A stretch of DNA of 32,594 nucleotides from DRGT01 sp035685445 (GCA_035685445.1 DASSAK010000077.1:1-32594), one strand, 5' to 3'. Shown: positions 14,575 to 22,655, counted from the stretch's first letter. Translations and numbers: made by a program. Notes: generated by a model not told the origin, from the sequence alone.

Positions 14575-16170
14575 GTGCAGACAAAATTTATTTTTGTTAC
14601 AGGCGGAGTAATGTCTGGCCTTGGAAAAGGCGTAATTTCTTCTTCTATTGCTAAACTTCTTCAATTATCGAATCAAAATGTTTCCTGTGTAAAGATAGAT
14701 CCTTATCTTAACTATGATGCTGGAACCATGAATCCTATTATCCATGGCGAAGTCTTTGTTACCGAAGATGGTGGCGAGTGCGATATGGATATTGGAAATT
14801 ATGAACGGTTTCTTAATCAGAACATTCTAAAATCTCACAATATAACCAGTGCTCAGATTTATTCTAGCGTTATTGAAGCAGAAAGAAGAGGAGAATATCT
14901 TGGGGCATGTGTTCAGATAATTCCTCACGCCACTGATGAAATCAAAAGAAGAGTTAGAAAAATAGCAGAAGATGAAAAACTCGATATTTTGATTGTCGAG
15001 TGTGGTGGAACTGTTGGAGATATTGAGAGCCTTCCGTTTTTAGAAGCACTGAGGCAAATAAGAGTAGAGGATGGGCCACAAAACGTAATTTTTGTTCATC
15101 TAACATTAGCCCCTTCTCTTGATGTTGTGGGAGAACAAAAGACAAAACCTACGCAACATAGTGTACAAGAGTTAAGAAGAATTGGTATTCAGCCAGATTT
15201 TCTTGCAGTAAGATGCACATCACCTTTGTTAGAAAAAACAAAACAAAAAATTGCCTTGTTTACAAATGTAGCAATAAATGATGTAATTTCTTGTCATGAT
15301 GTTGATTCTATATTTCTAGTACCGCAAATTCTTTATGATCAAGGAATTGTAGATTCAATTTTTAAAAAATTTGGTAAAGTTGGATTAGTCAATGCATCTG
15401 AAAACTGGGATAAGTGGAATGCTATTGTAAATTCATTAAATTACAAAAATGGCAATGTCAACATTGCAATGGTAGGAAAATATGTAACACTAGCTGACAG
15501 TTATGTGAGTGTAAATCATGCATTAAAACATGCAGGAGCTAAAATTGGAAAAACTGTTTCTATTGATTGGATGGATTCAGAAAAATTAGATATTGATAAG
15601 CTTGAAAAATTTAATGGCATATTGGTACCAGGGGGTTTTGGAACGAGAGGTTCTGAGGGGATTATTAAAACAGCGAACTTTGCAAGAGAGAAAAACATTC
15701 CCTATCTTGGAATTTGCTTTGGTTTTCAATTAGCAGCAGTAGCTTTTGGAAGACATGTGTGTAATATGGAAAATGGAAACTCCACAGAGATTGATCCAAA
15801 AACAAAATATCCAATTATTGATTTACTGCCTGAACAAAAAGAGATAGCAGACATGGGAGGTTCATTAAGGTTGGGAGCAAATGAAATTAAAATTAAAGAT
15901 AATTCTCTTGCCTTTAATATTTACAATTCAAATTTGATTTCAAAAAGACATAGACATCGATACGAATTCAATAAAGAATATAGAGATATTTTTGAGAAAA
16001 ATGGTATGAAATTTTCTGGCGAAAGTGATAATGGAAAAAGAATGGAGGTTTTGGAAGTGCCAGAACACAAATTCTTCTTGGGGGTTCAGTTTCATCCTGA
16101 ATTTAATAGCAGGCCTGGATTTCCTGAACAATCTTTTGAAGCCTTTATTTCAGCCTCAGCACAAAACTAG
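14575..16170 (+). CDS. pyrG: CTP synthase
   Basis: This enzyme aminates UTP to CTP using glutamine. The N-terminal synthase domain opens with FVTGGVMSGLGKGVISSS and contains DPYLNYDAGTMNP, HGEVFVTEDGGE and the long SLPFLEALRQI region. The C-terminal glutaminase has the nucleophile in LGICFGFQLA and the His/Glu of QFHPEFNSRP. Its 531 residues match the family. The start is GTG at 14575. A weak TATA-like ACATAAAC within the end of trpA lies about 25 bases upstream, so it may have its own promoter, or be read through from the trp operon. Confidence 0.97.
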   Translation: MQTKFIFVTGGVMSGLGKGVISSSIAKLLQLSNQNVSCVKIDPYLNYDAGTMNPIIHGEVFVTEDGGECDMDIGNYERFLNQNILKSHNITSAQIYSSVIEAERRGEYLGACVQIIPHATDEIKRRVRKIAEDEKLDILIVECGGTVGDIESLPFLEALRQIRVEDGPQNVIFVHLTLAPSLDVVGEQKTKPTQHSVQELRRIGIQPDFLAVRCTSPLLEKTKQKIALFTNVAINDVISCHDVDSIFLVPQILYDQGIVDSIFKKFGKVGLVNASENWDKWNAIVNSLNYKNGNVNIAMVGKYVTLADSYVSVNHALKHAGAKIGKTVSIDWMDSEKLDIDKLEKFNGILVPGGFGTRGSEGIIKTANFAREKNIPYLGICFGFQLAAVAFGRHVCNMENGNSTEIDPKTKYPIIDLLPEQKEIADMGGSLRLGANEIKIKDNSLAFNIYNSNLISKRHRHRYEFNKEYRDIFEKNGMKFSGESDNGKRMEVLEVPEHKFFLGVQFHPEFNSRPGFPEQSFEAFISASAQN

Positions 16171-16222
16171 TTTTTATTATCAAATAGAGCTGGTTTTTGT
16201 ACAACGAGGAACAATATCACAT

Positions 16223-16420
16223 ATGGGATTATTTAGCAGACAAAATAATCTCTCAGAAACAAAATGCAAAAAATGTGGTACAGAGCTTTCTGATCCTGAA
16301 AGGCTAAAACGCCATATTGAAAAGGCTCATGGAAACAAGATTAAAGAAAAATGTCGAGTTTGTGGAACAGAATTTTATACATCTGAAGAATTAAGAAAGC
16401 ATAAGAAAAAATGCAAATAA
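16223..16420 (+). CDS. Small protein with two tandem C2H2/C2HC zinc fingers
   Basis: This 65-residue protein has two classical-looking fingers: CKKCGTELSDPERLKRHIEKAH (C-x2-C-x12-H-x4-H) and CRVCGTEFYTSEELRKHKKKC (C-x2-C-x12-H-x4-C). The lysine-rich linker and finger faces suggest nucleic-acid binding. The ATG at 16223 (MGLFSRQ) is chosen because the longer frame lies inside pyrG; a T-rich TATA-like stretch at 16171-16180 would give a leader of about 20 bases. It reads toward the NAD kinase gene on the other strand, 5 bases away. The target is unknown. Confidence 0.85.
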   Translation: MGLFSRQNNLSETKCKKCGTELSDPERLKRHIEKAHGNKIKEKCRVCGTEFYTSEELRKHKKKCK

Positions 16421-16425
16421 TTCTT

Positions 16426-17427
16426 TTAATCTATTTTTGAGATCTCATAGATTTTTTGACGAGCGTCACGAATTGAGACCTTACGTTTGACGTACCCTTT
16501 TTCTAAAAGATGACTAAGTGCCATTCGAACTGTTCTATCCGGTAACAGAGTTTTTTTTGCTAGATCTTTTTGTGTCAATGAGCCTTCATACTCTAAAGTT
16601 TTCAAAAGAAGCTTTGAGCTTGGAGGCATGCTTAGTAACTCTTCTGCAAGGTGAACCTTTTTTGCTAATGCAGAGATTGCAGTAGAATCCTTTTTCATTC
16701 GAATTATTTTGGCAGGAAGAGTGAATTTGGTACATTCAACTACTTTTCTTACTTTGTATCTGTCACTTCCATCAAGCACAACTTCACAATGAAGGCGTGA
16801 TGAGATGTCATCAATTTCAATCGAGCTATCGTTTGAAACGATTAGTGGTCTCCTAGTTACATCTAATGAGTTAACAGAAATTATACCAAAAACAGGTGAA
16901 TCTTGAAAGATCACAGGTCCGCCAGCAGACATTGAATATGCAGAAGAACCAATTGGAGTGGCAACAATAATTCCATCACTGCTATCATGCCATACTTCTT
17001 CTCCATCCACACGTAAAGTATGCTCCATCAACATTGCACTTTTTGATGGGAATACAGCTACGTCATTTAATACAGGATAAACATTTTTTCCATCAATTTT
17101 AACACCAAGTCTAATTACCTCATCAATTGAGAAATCTTGTTTTTTGAATCGTTTGAGATATGTGGGAAATTCTTTTAGCTCAATTTGTGCTAAAAATCCA
17201 CTAGATTCAGATTCTCCAATACCTAAAACAGGAGTTGTGACATCAAATGTCTGATGAAAATAATTTCTAACACCCCTATCCCCACCAAGCACGATTATGC
17301 AATCGGCATTTTTTGTTTTTGTCTTGTTTGTAATTGAAAAGGACTGGATTTCATATTTTTCTAGTAATTTTTTCAATGATCTAGTAGAAGAATCAGATAC
17401 ACCTACACTGTAAATTCCAATTTGCAC
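16426..17427 (-). CDS. nadK: NAD kinase fused to a C-terminal winged-helix domain
   Basis: The first 255 residues are an ATP-NAD kinase, which makes NADP from NAD: LGGDRGVRN at 48-54 stands where the family has GGDGT, with D50 kept but glycine replaced by R51; LNDVAVF (N121, D122) is the substrate site, and ATPIGSSAYSMSAGG at 156-170 is the second signature. Residues about 270-331 add a winged helix (LLKTLEYEGSLTQKDLAKK, LLPDRTVRMALSHLLEKGYV, then a basic wing), absent from typical NAD kinases. The start is GTG at 17427, with CTTTTATT (17458-17451) about 27 bases upstream. Between the box and the start lie two TGTACA palindromes. It may combine NADP synthesis with gene control, or be a sensor only. 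Confidence 0.88.
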   Translation of the reverse strand: MQIGIYSVGVSDSSTRSLKKLLEKYEIQSFSITNKTKTKNADCIIVLGGDRGVRNYFHQTFDVTTPVLGIGESESSGFLAQIELKEFPTYLKRFKKQDFSIDEVIRLGVKIDGKNVYPVLNDVAVFPSKSAMLMEHTLRVDGEEVWHDSSDGIIVATPIGSSAYSMSAGGPVIFQDSPVFGIISVNSLDVTRRPLIVSNDSSIEIDDISSRLHCEVVLDGSDRYKVRKVVECTKFTLPAKIIRMKKDSTAISALAKKVHLAEELLSMPPSSKLLLKTLEYEGSLTQKDLAKKTLLPDRTVRMALSHLLEKGYVKRKVSIRDARQKIYEISKID

Positions 17428-17431
17428 AGTC

Positions 17432-17451
17432 CATGTACATCAACATGTACA
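17432..17451. promoter_or_regulatory. Paired CATGTACA palindromic boxes in the nadK promoter
   Basis: CATGTACA occurs at 17432-17439 and again at 17444-17451, separated by TCAA. Each contains the palindrome TGTACA, and the two centres are 12 bases apart, about one helical turn. They lie between the TATA box and the GTG start, so a bound protein would block transcription. The nadK product itself carries a winged helix, making autoregulation plausible. Confidence 0.55.
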
Positions 17452-17458
17452 ATAAAAG
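17451..17458 (-). promoter_or_regulatory. TATA box of nadK
   Basis: CTTTTATT on the minus strand is centred about 27 bases before the GTG at 17427, the leaderless spacing seen elsewhere here. It directly abuts the second CATGTACA box. Confidence 0.5.
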
Positions 17459-17495
17459 GATAAATTCCAATTTAAGCACAAAAATGGAAATTGTA

Positions 17496-18368
17496 CTATA
17501 CTTGTTTGAATTTTATCATGTTATAAATATAAGAACCATTGGTTTCAATTGCTCCTTTTTTTGGAATTTTTTCTAGTCCAATTTCTTTTGATTCAAGAGC
17601 CGCTTGTGCTGCACCGCCAGCAAAGCTAAATGCCCAAAGAAAATCATTTTCTTTAAGCATCGTAGAACAAAATGTTGCGCTAAAGATATCGCCAACACCA
17701 GTAGTATCATAAAGTTCCTTGGTAGGCAAAGTGATAGAGTATAATCTATCCTTAACAAGCATAGAGATATCTCGTTTGTTTGTAAACAAAATATATTCAA
17801 TGCCATATTTTTGAAGTGTTTTCATTGCATATTCATCAGCAGTTCCAACAATATTTTTTATTTCATTTGGACTAACTTTAATTGCAGAAATTTTAGAAAG
17901 ATCAAGATTGGTTGTTTCAAGAAAAACCTTATTTTGTGAATTAATTCTACGTAAAAATCCTTGAGGGTCTAGGAAGGTAAAATTAGAGTTTTGTTTTATT
18001 TTTTCAAATGTATCTTTTGATATTTCATCAAACACAGGACTAATCAATACTCCGTCAGTATTGAATTCACAATATTCAATCGGAGCACATTTTTGTTCTA
18101 AATAGAGAGTTCTATCAGAACCATTAATTATAATTTTGAATCTAGTAGTTGGAGTGTCAGAAAACGCATTTTGAGAATTGATTTTATTTTTTGCCAAATA
18201 TTCTTCATGTGGGAAATCTTTGCCAAATTTTGTATAAAGATCAACATCAAATTTCAAGTTTTTTGCGGCAATGCCACAATAGCACGCAGGGCCACCAACC
18301 TGTTGATAAGAAGAATCGTTAATTTGGATGGTATCAATAACGCAATGAGAAAAAATAGCCAATTTCAT
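17496..18368 (-). CDS. PfkB-family carbohydrate/nucleoside kinase
   Basis: This is an ATP-dependent sugar or nucleoside kinase of the ribokinase fold, 290 residues. The N-terminal strand and the VGGPACYCGIAAKNL segment (sugar-binding region, about residues 24-38) and the C-terminal signature DTTGVGDIFSATFC, with its catalytic Asp in GVGD, are clear. FSFAGGAAQAAL follows, as in the family. The exact substrate is not decided; ribose, fructose phosphate, inositol or nucleoside are possible. It follows the 35-residue CxxC gene in the same direction, with a 26-base gap, so the two may form an operon. Confidence 0.88.
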   Translation of the reverse strand: MKLAIFSHCVIDTIQINDSSYQQVGGPACYCGIAAKNLKFDVDLYTKFGKDFPHEEYLAKNKINSQNAFSDTPTTRFKIIINGSDRTLYLEQKCAPIEYCEFNTDGVLISPVFDEISKDTFEKIKQNSNFTFLDPQGFLRRINSQNKVFLETTNLDLSKISAIKVSPNEIKNIVGTADEYAMKTLQKYGIEYILFTNKRDISMLVKDRLYSITLPTKELYDTTGVGDIFSATFCSTMLKENDFLWAFSFAGGAAQAALESKEIGLEKIPKKGAIETNGSYIYNMIKFKQV

Positions 18369-18394
18369 ATTGAAGAAAACCAGAAGATGATGAT

Positions 18395-18502
18395 TTAGTT
18401 TTTTGCATTTTTTTTCTCAAAACACTGTTTACATAGAATCTCTCCCTTGGAAATAATCAATTCAACGTTAGATGTAAGACATTTGTGGCATAGTCCTTTC
18501 AT
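18395..18502 (-). CDS. 35-residue double-CxxC zinc-ribbon microprotein
   Basis: A short open frame of 36 codons begins at ATG 18502 and reads MKGLCHKCLTSN, then EILCKQCFEKKN. The two CxxC knuckles (CHKC at 5-8 and CKQC at 24-27) with a GE turn between them make a minimal zinc ribbon. A TATA-like TTAAATTA lies near 18527-18536, about 26-29 bases upstream. It is divergent from rps26e and just upstream of the PfkB kinase gene. Cysteine spacing and promoter position support a real gene; the function is unknown. Confidence 0.7.
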   Translation of the reverse strand: MKGLCHKCLTSNVELIISKGEILCKQCFEKKNAKN

Positions 18503-18591
18503 GCTCAACTTAACTTAAAACGAAATCTAATTTAAGCTTGAAATATAGATTCAGTTTTTTATGCTTTTTACATCAAGAATATAAGGAGGCA

Positions 18592-18596
18592 GAGGT
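18592..18596 (+). promoter_or_regulatory. Shine-Dalgarno site of rps26e
   Basis: GAGGT ends 10 bases before the ATG at 18607; a second GGAGG core lies at 18585-18589. With the TATA-like GAAATATAG near 18540-18548 this gives a leader of about 37 bases, so this gene is leadered and the ATG at 18607 rather than 18538 is the start. Confidence 0.5.
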
Positions 18597-18606
18597 CACG
18601 ATTGGC

Positions 18607-18894
18607 ATGCCACTAAAACGTGCAAGTAGAGGACGTAAAAAAGGAGGCAAGGGTTCTTCAGGAGTAGTTCAATGTACAAATTGTGGGCAAACAGTTCCTA
18701 AAGATAAAGCAAAAAAGGTCACTTCTAGATTAAATCTCGTAGAACATTCTCTAGCCAAAGAACTCAGAGCACAGGGGGCATACATTGCATCGCCTAAGGT
18801 TTTAAAATGGTATTGCATTTCATGTGCAATTCATTTTGGAATTTTAAAAATTAGATCCGAAGCATCTAGAAGACAGCGCGGTAGATTACGTTAA
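18607..18894 (+). CDS. rps26e: 30S ribosomal protein S26e
   Basis: This small-subunit protein sits near the mRNA exit channel and the 3' end of 16S rRNA. The start MPLKRASRGRKKGGKG is the usual basic N-terminus, followed by a zinc-binding core VQCTNCGQTVPKDKA and WYCISCAIHFGI, and an Arg-rich C-terminus. It has 95 residues, the usual archaeal length. S26e is found in Thaumarchaeota and Crenarchaeota but is missing from most Euryarchaeota, which supports the taxonomic call. A longer frame starting at 18538 is rejected because it precedes the Shine-Dalgarno. Confidence 0.96.
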   Translation: MPLKRASRGRKKGGKGSSGVVQCTNCGQTVPKDKAKKVTSRLNLVEHSLAKELRAQGAYIASPKVLKWYCISCAIHFGILKIRSEASRRQRGRLR

Positions 18895-18896
18895 GA

Positions 18897-19490
18897 TTAA
18901 TCTTTAAGACTTTTTGAAGTAACTATAACTCTTTGAATAAAAGTAATTCCTGCAATTATTATTACAATTAAAACAGCATATTCCATGAATTTTATTTCAG
19001 GAAAAATCCCGCCAACTATACCTAGAATTGCAATCACAAGTAGTCGCTCTGCTCTTTCTCCGATACCTATACCTTGTAAGCTGACGCCAAGAGATTCTCC
19101 TCTTGATCTTGTATAACTAACAAGCAACGATAGGGTTATTGCAAGAAAAACAAGGTAAGGTTCAGCAAATCCTCCTACCAAAATTCCTAAAAATATTGCA
19201 ACTTCGGCCACTTTATCAAAAACTGAATCTAAAAATCCTCCTTTTTTTGATGTTTTTTTGGTAACACGGGCTACCTGCCCATCTACAATATCAAAAAATC
19301 CAGAGATTAATAGTAAAATTCCGCCAATGATTAATGCAAATTCTACATTCAAGCCATAAACAAGTGCAGAAACAAAAGCAAATCCAAGTCCTAAACTTGT
19401 CCAGAAATTTGGTGGTAGTCCAGTTCTTGCAAATCCGCGTCCAATTTTTTCGAGACTTGGTCTCAAGGAATCTCTCAGATTATTAAGCAC
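18897..19490 (-). CDS. CDP-alcohol phosphatidyltransferase (archaetidylinositol phosphate synthase-like)
   Basis: This membrane enzyme swaps the CMP of a CDP-lipid for a polar head group in phospholipid synthesis. The full family motif D-G-x2-A-R-x8-G-x3-D-x3-D is present in DGQVARVTKKTSKKGG followed by FLDSVFD. About five hydrophobic segments surround it. In archaea this class typically makes archaetidylinositol phosphate, and the SRPSLEKIG-like N-terminus fits, but the head group is not certain. The GTG at 19490 is chosen because TATATAAA (19520-19513 on the minus strand reads TTTATATA) is centred 26 bases upstream; the longer frame to 19538 would include the promoter. It converges on rps26e with a 2-base gap. 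Confidence 0.88.
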   Translation of the reverse strand: MLNNLRDSLRPSLEKIGRGFARTGLPPNFWTSLGLGFAFVSALVYGLNVEFALIIGGILLLISGFFDIVDGQVARVTKKTSKKGGFLDSVFDKVAEVAIFLGILVGGFAEPYLVFLAITLSLLVSYTRSRGESLGVSLQGIGIGERAERLLVIAILGIVGGIFPEIKFMEYAVLIVIIIAGITFIQRVIVTSKSLKD

Positions 19491-19512
19491 GAGCTCTTCA
19501 GCAGAGGAGATG

Positions 19513-19520
19513 TATATAAA
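19513..19520 (-). promoter_or_regulatory. TATA box of the phosphatidyltransferase gene
   Basis: The minus strand reads TTTATATA, a near-consensus archaeal TATA box, centred 26 bases upstream of the GTG at 19490. It decides the start of this gene. Confidence 0.65.
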
Positions 19521-19577
19521 AAATGATGTAAAAATCATACAGAAATCAGAGTTGTTATATGAAATAACAAGCTGGTG

Positions 19578-19585
19578 CTATAATA
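19578..19585 (+). promoter_or_regulatory. TATA box of the 92-residue protein gene
   Basis: CTATAATA is centred 26 bases before the ATG at 19607. No Shine-Dalgarno is present between them. Confidence 0.55.
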
Positions 19586-19606
19586 AAAAAAATAACTAAT
19601 TTACGT

Positions 19607-19885
19607 ATGGCAATACAATGGATTTCAAAAGGCAGTCTTTCTAATGAGAATTCTCAAAACCTAAAAGATAATTTCATACTAAAAGTTATGGAAGAAGAGT
19701 TTGGATTTACCGCAGCACATTCTATTATTTCTCACGTTACACGAACTACGATGAAGTCAAAGGAAGAAATTTTTGCTGACTATGATACATTTTCAAGTAT
19801 TTTAAAACAAGTGTATACTGAAGAGGTGGCTGAAAAAGAAATCCTTGACAGACTATCAAGTTTTGGATTAAAACAAAAAATCTAA
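19607..19885 (+). CDS. Small helical protein, possibly NitrOD5-like
   Basis: This 92-residue protein is mostly predicted helix. KVMEEEFGFTAAHSIISHV, then DYDTFSSILKQVYTEEVAEK and EILDRLSSFGLKQ, recall the small 'Nitrosopumilus output domain' (NitrOD5) that occurs alone or on thaumarchaeal response regulators. The resemblance is from memory of the pattern and is not certain. It is a stand-alone domain, with no receiver or transmembrane part. It is divergent from the phosphatidyltransferase and convergent with agmatinase, with no gap. Confidence 0.65.
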   Translation: MAIQWISKGSLSNENSQNLKDNFILKVMEEEFGFTAAHSIISHVTRTTMKSKEEIFADYDTFSSILKQVYTEEVAEKEILDRLSSFGLKQKI

Positions 19886-20755
19886 TTATTTTTTCAAGTT
19901 TAATGCGATCATAGTTGACATTATTTTTGCAGCCAAAGAAGCAGTTGCACCGTTATCGTGAGTTGGATTTAATTCAACAATATCAAAACACGTTACTTTG
20001 GTTCCGTCAAGAGAATAAATCATATCAAATAATTCTCTTGAAGAAACACCAACAGATTCAGGATTACCAACACCAGGAGCAAATGCAGGGTCTAATACAT
20101 CTAAATCAAAACTAGTATAGATTTCATCAAATGTAGATACAGCGTCTTTTATTAACTTGGGCCCATCACCATTACGAATATCTTTATCAGAAATTGTTTT
20201 AATTTTATGTTCTGTGAGAAATTCAAGCTCTTCTTTAACAAATGCACGAGCTCCAACATGAATTATATTTTCTGATCCACGATTTTCTACAATTCTTCTC
20301 AAATAAGCTGCATGACTTAATTTGATATCGGCATATTCATTACGTAAATCATAGTGTGCGTCAAATACAATATAGCCAGTTTCTTTTGGAAAACTCATAT
20401 AGGATCCTAATGTAATTAGATGTTCTCCACCAAGAATAATTAGCTGTTTATTTTTTTGTATGAGTTCTGTGGTAATTTTTTTTACCATTTCTAACATTTC
20501 TTCAGCAACTACAGTATGTTTGGTGTTACCTAAATCTTCAATATTGACTGCTTCAAGATCCACTTGAAATTGCGGATGAAAAATTTCAATGTTGTTAAAT
20601 GCATCTCTTATCACATCAGGACCAAATCTGGTTCCTGGCTTGTAAGAATGAGTAGAATCAAACGGAACTCCAAAAACTATTGCAACTGGATCAGTATTTT
20701 CATCTGAACTTGTTATCATGGGATTTCTATTTAGATACAAATCGAGAAAGCTCAT
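19886..20755 (-). CDS. speB: Agmatinase/arginase family ureohydrolase
   Basis: This enzyme most likely hydrolyses agmatine to putrescine and urea in polyamine synthesis. The binuclear manganese site is complete: H112 in GGEH, D132, H134 and D136 in FDAHYDLRNEY, and D217 and D219 in SFDLDVLDPAFAPG. PFDSTHSYKPGTRFGP is the usual N-terminal motif. The length of 289 residues is normal. The SHAAYLRRI segment differs from the SHGTPF of classic agmatinases, so another guanidino substrate is possible. It lies after thrS on the same strand, 49 bases apart. Polyamine output would feed deoxyhypusine synthase encoded at 23799. Confidence 0.88.
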   Translation of the reverse strand: MSFLDLYLNRNPMITSSDENTDPVAIVFGVPFDSTHSYKPGTRFGPDVIRDAFNNIEIFHPQFQVDLEAVNIEDLGNTKHTVVAEEMLEMVKKITTELIQKNKQLIILGGEHLITLGSYMSFPKETGYIVFDAHYDLRNEYADIKLSHAAYLRRIVENRGSENIIHVGARAFVKEELEFLTEHKIKTISDKDIRNGDGPKLIKDAVSTFDEIYTSFDLDVLDPAFAPGVGNPESVGVSSRELFDMIYSLDGTKVTCFDIVELNPTHDNGATASLAAKIMSTMIALNLKK

Positions 20756-20804
20756 TTTCTAATACCAGCTGATTTCAAAATTTACTATGTAATAAATCGA
20801 TGCT

Positions 20805-22655
20805 CTAAACCATTATTTGCGGTCTTTGAGACAAATACAAAGGAAGATTTAGTTTTGAAAAGGGTTTTCCTTTTGTTTGATTTTTGATTTCATTTACGAA
20901 TGCTTCAAAAGATAATTCGTGTGTTTGGCCAGATTTTCTATCTCTAATACTAAGGTTTTTGGAATTAATTTCCTTATCTCCAATAACTAAAATGTATTGA
21001 ATCCAATCCTTTTCTGCTTCACGAATTCTTTTTCCAATGCTTTCATTCCTGTCGTCAATATCAACTCTTATGTCGTTATTAGAAATCTTTTCTGCAAGAG
21101 TTTTACTAAATTCTAAAAAGTTTTCTTTTAAGGGGATTATTCTAACCTGAGTTGGAGATAACCATAAAGGGAGTTGTGGTTTTTTTCCCTCCTTTGCGTG
21201 TTTTGCAGCTTTTTCTAATAATGCGTAAATAACACGCTCTATTGCACCACTTGGAGAATTGTGTAAAATTATAGGGTGCTGTGGCTTGTTGTTTTCATCA
21301 ACAAATTCAATTCCATATCTTTCTCCATTTTCAACATCAATTTGATCTGTTGATAACGCAGATGCTTTTCCTAAATTATCTATATAATTAAATTCCCACT
21401 TTAATACAAAGTAGAAAAATTTCTCTTTCCACATCTCCACTAAAACAGGTTTTCCATGTTTTTTTACAAATTCTAAAATCATGGGTTTATTTTGATTGTA
21501 AAATTCTTCTGTGAAACGGATGGCCATTTCATAATCTTGATCATCAAGTCCTAATTCTTGAATAACTTCTTTTGAAAGATCAAAACGTTTCTTTAATTCA
21601 TCAATAGCCTGTTTCATATCCTTACAAAATGAATGACAGTCAGGCATTGTAAATGCCCGCAATCTACGCAATCCTACCAATTCACCGGATTGTTCTCGAC
21701 GAAAGCTATATCGTGTTAATTCATACAAACGATATGGTAGATTTTTGTATGACATTTGAAAGTCATTTGCCATTAAAAATTGGCCAAAACATGCTGCAAA
21801 TCTTAGAAAAAGGTGTTTGCCTTCTGACCGTATATTGTATTGTCGTGCTGGAAATCTATTGAAATAACTTTGCATGCTTGGATGATGTGAGTCATACATG
21901 ATTGGTGTTTCAACTTCATAACCACCATATTCTTTTACTTTATCACCAACATAACGCTCCATCAAAGATTTTATCAGCCTACCATTTGGATAAAATCGCA
22001 TATTTCCAGAATCAGATGCAGGTTCATAATCTGCAATTGCCATTTTTTTCATCAAACTTACATGAGGTGGAGGTTCATCAACACTACGTTTTTTTGCAGA
22101 TTCATATTTTGCTAATACTTCTAAATTTTGATGCTTTTTAAAATCAAAGTTTGATAGTTCAGTCATCGTCCCATCAGGTGAGAGAACATACCAAAAAGAT
22201 TGAATTTTAGATTCAGATTTTAATGCTTCAGAAGTTTCTTCTTCAACGCTATCTTTGGAGATGATTTTTGAGTTTTCAGCAAGAGGATGTCCTTTTACTT
22301 GAATTTTGTACGATTTTGTCCAGCCAAAAGGTGCACGCGAAATATCTAAACCAGTTGCAAATGACTCCATTTCTTTTAAAATTCCAAGTGCAGTTGAGGG
22401 AGACGCAAGAGTTGAGCTTAAATGAGCATATGGGTATAGAAGTAATTTTTCACATCCCACTTTGTTCATGGATGTGGCGATTTCATTAATTGCTTTCTTT
22501 GCAACAGATGAGTCATCTTCTTCTTCTACGGCTACAAAGGCGACAACAATTTCTTGAAACTTCTTTGTTTCAGGAGTTATTTCTTCAGCGTATTTTATTT
22601 CCTTTTTTATGGGGGTAAATTCTATGCTATCACAGTGTAATTGTAAAATTCGCAC
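20805..22655 (-). CDS. thrS: Threonyl-tRNA synthetase, archaeal type
   Basis: This enzyme charges tRNA-Thr. The N-terminal 140 residues form the archaeal D-aminoacyl-tRNA deacylase-like editing domain (MRILQLHCDSIEF, LLYPYAHLSS, RAPFGWTKSYKIQVKGHPLAE), which removes mischarged serine and differs from the bacterial editing domain. The class II catalytic core follows: TPIMYDSHHPSMQSYFNRFP, motif 2 in YSFRREQSGELVGLRR, and motif 3 in HNSPSGAIERVIYALLE. The C-terminal anticodon-binding domain ends the 616-residue chain. The start is GTG at 22655; a small ACAGT-CTGAA-ACTGT inverted repeat covers it. Confidence 0.97.
   Translation of the reverse strand: MRILQLHCDSIEFTPIKKEIKYAEEITPETKKFQEIVVAFVAVEEEDDSSVAKKAINEIATSMNKVGCEKLLLYPYAHLSSTLASPSTALGILKEMESFATGLDISRAPFGWTKSYKIQVKGHPLAENSKIISKDSVEEETSEALKSESKIQSFWYVLSPDGTMTELSNFDFKKHQNLEVLAKYESAKKRSVDEPPPHVSLMKKMAIADYEPASDSGNMRFYPNGRLIKSLMERYVGDKVKEYGGYEVETPIMYDSHHPSMQSYFNRFPARQYNIRSEGKHLFLRFAACFGQFLMANDFQMSYKNLPYRLYELTRYSFRREQSGELVGLRRLRAFTMPDCHSFCKDMKQAIDELKKRFDLSKEVIQELGLDDQDYEMAIRFTEEFYNQNKPMILEFVKKHGKPVLVEMWKEKFFYFVLKWEFNYIDNLGKASALSTDQIDVENGERYGIEFVDENNKPQHPIILHNSPSGAIERVIYALLEKAAKHAKEGKKPQLPLWLSPTQVRIIPLKENFLEFSKTLAEKISNNDIRVDIDDRNESIGKRIREAEKDWIQYILVIGDKEINSKNLSIRDRKSGQTHELSFEAFVNEIKNQTKGKPFSKLNLPLYLSQRPQIMV

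Larger units (their letters stand above)
17411..17473. repeat. 13-bp direct repeat flanking the nadK promoter
   Basis: TAAATTCCAATTT is found at 17411-17423 and again at 17461-17473, exactly 50 bases apart; both copies are followed by GCACA, with AA inserted in the second. The first copy covers the nadK start codon and first codons, so the second is a displaced copy of the gene's 5' end beyond its promoter. Confidence 0.6.

Noticed and set aside
18538..18606. Longer S26e start at 18538
   Set aside because: The Shine-Dalgarno and the family N-terminus (MPLKRASRG) place the start at 18607.
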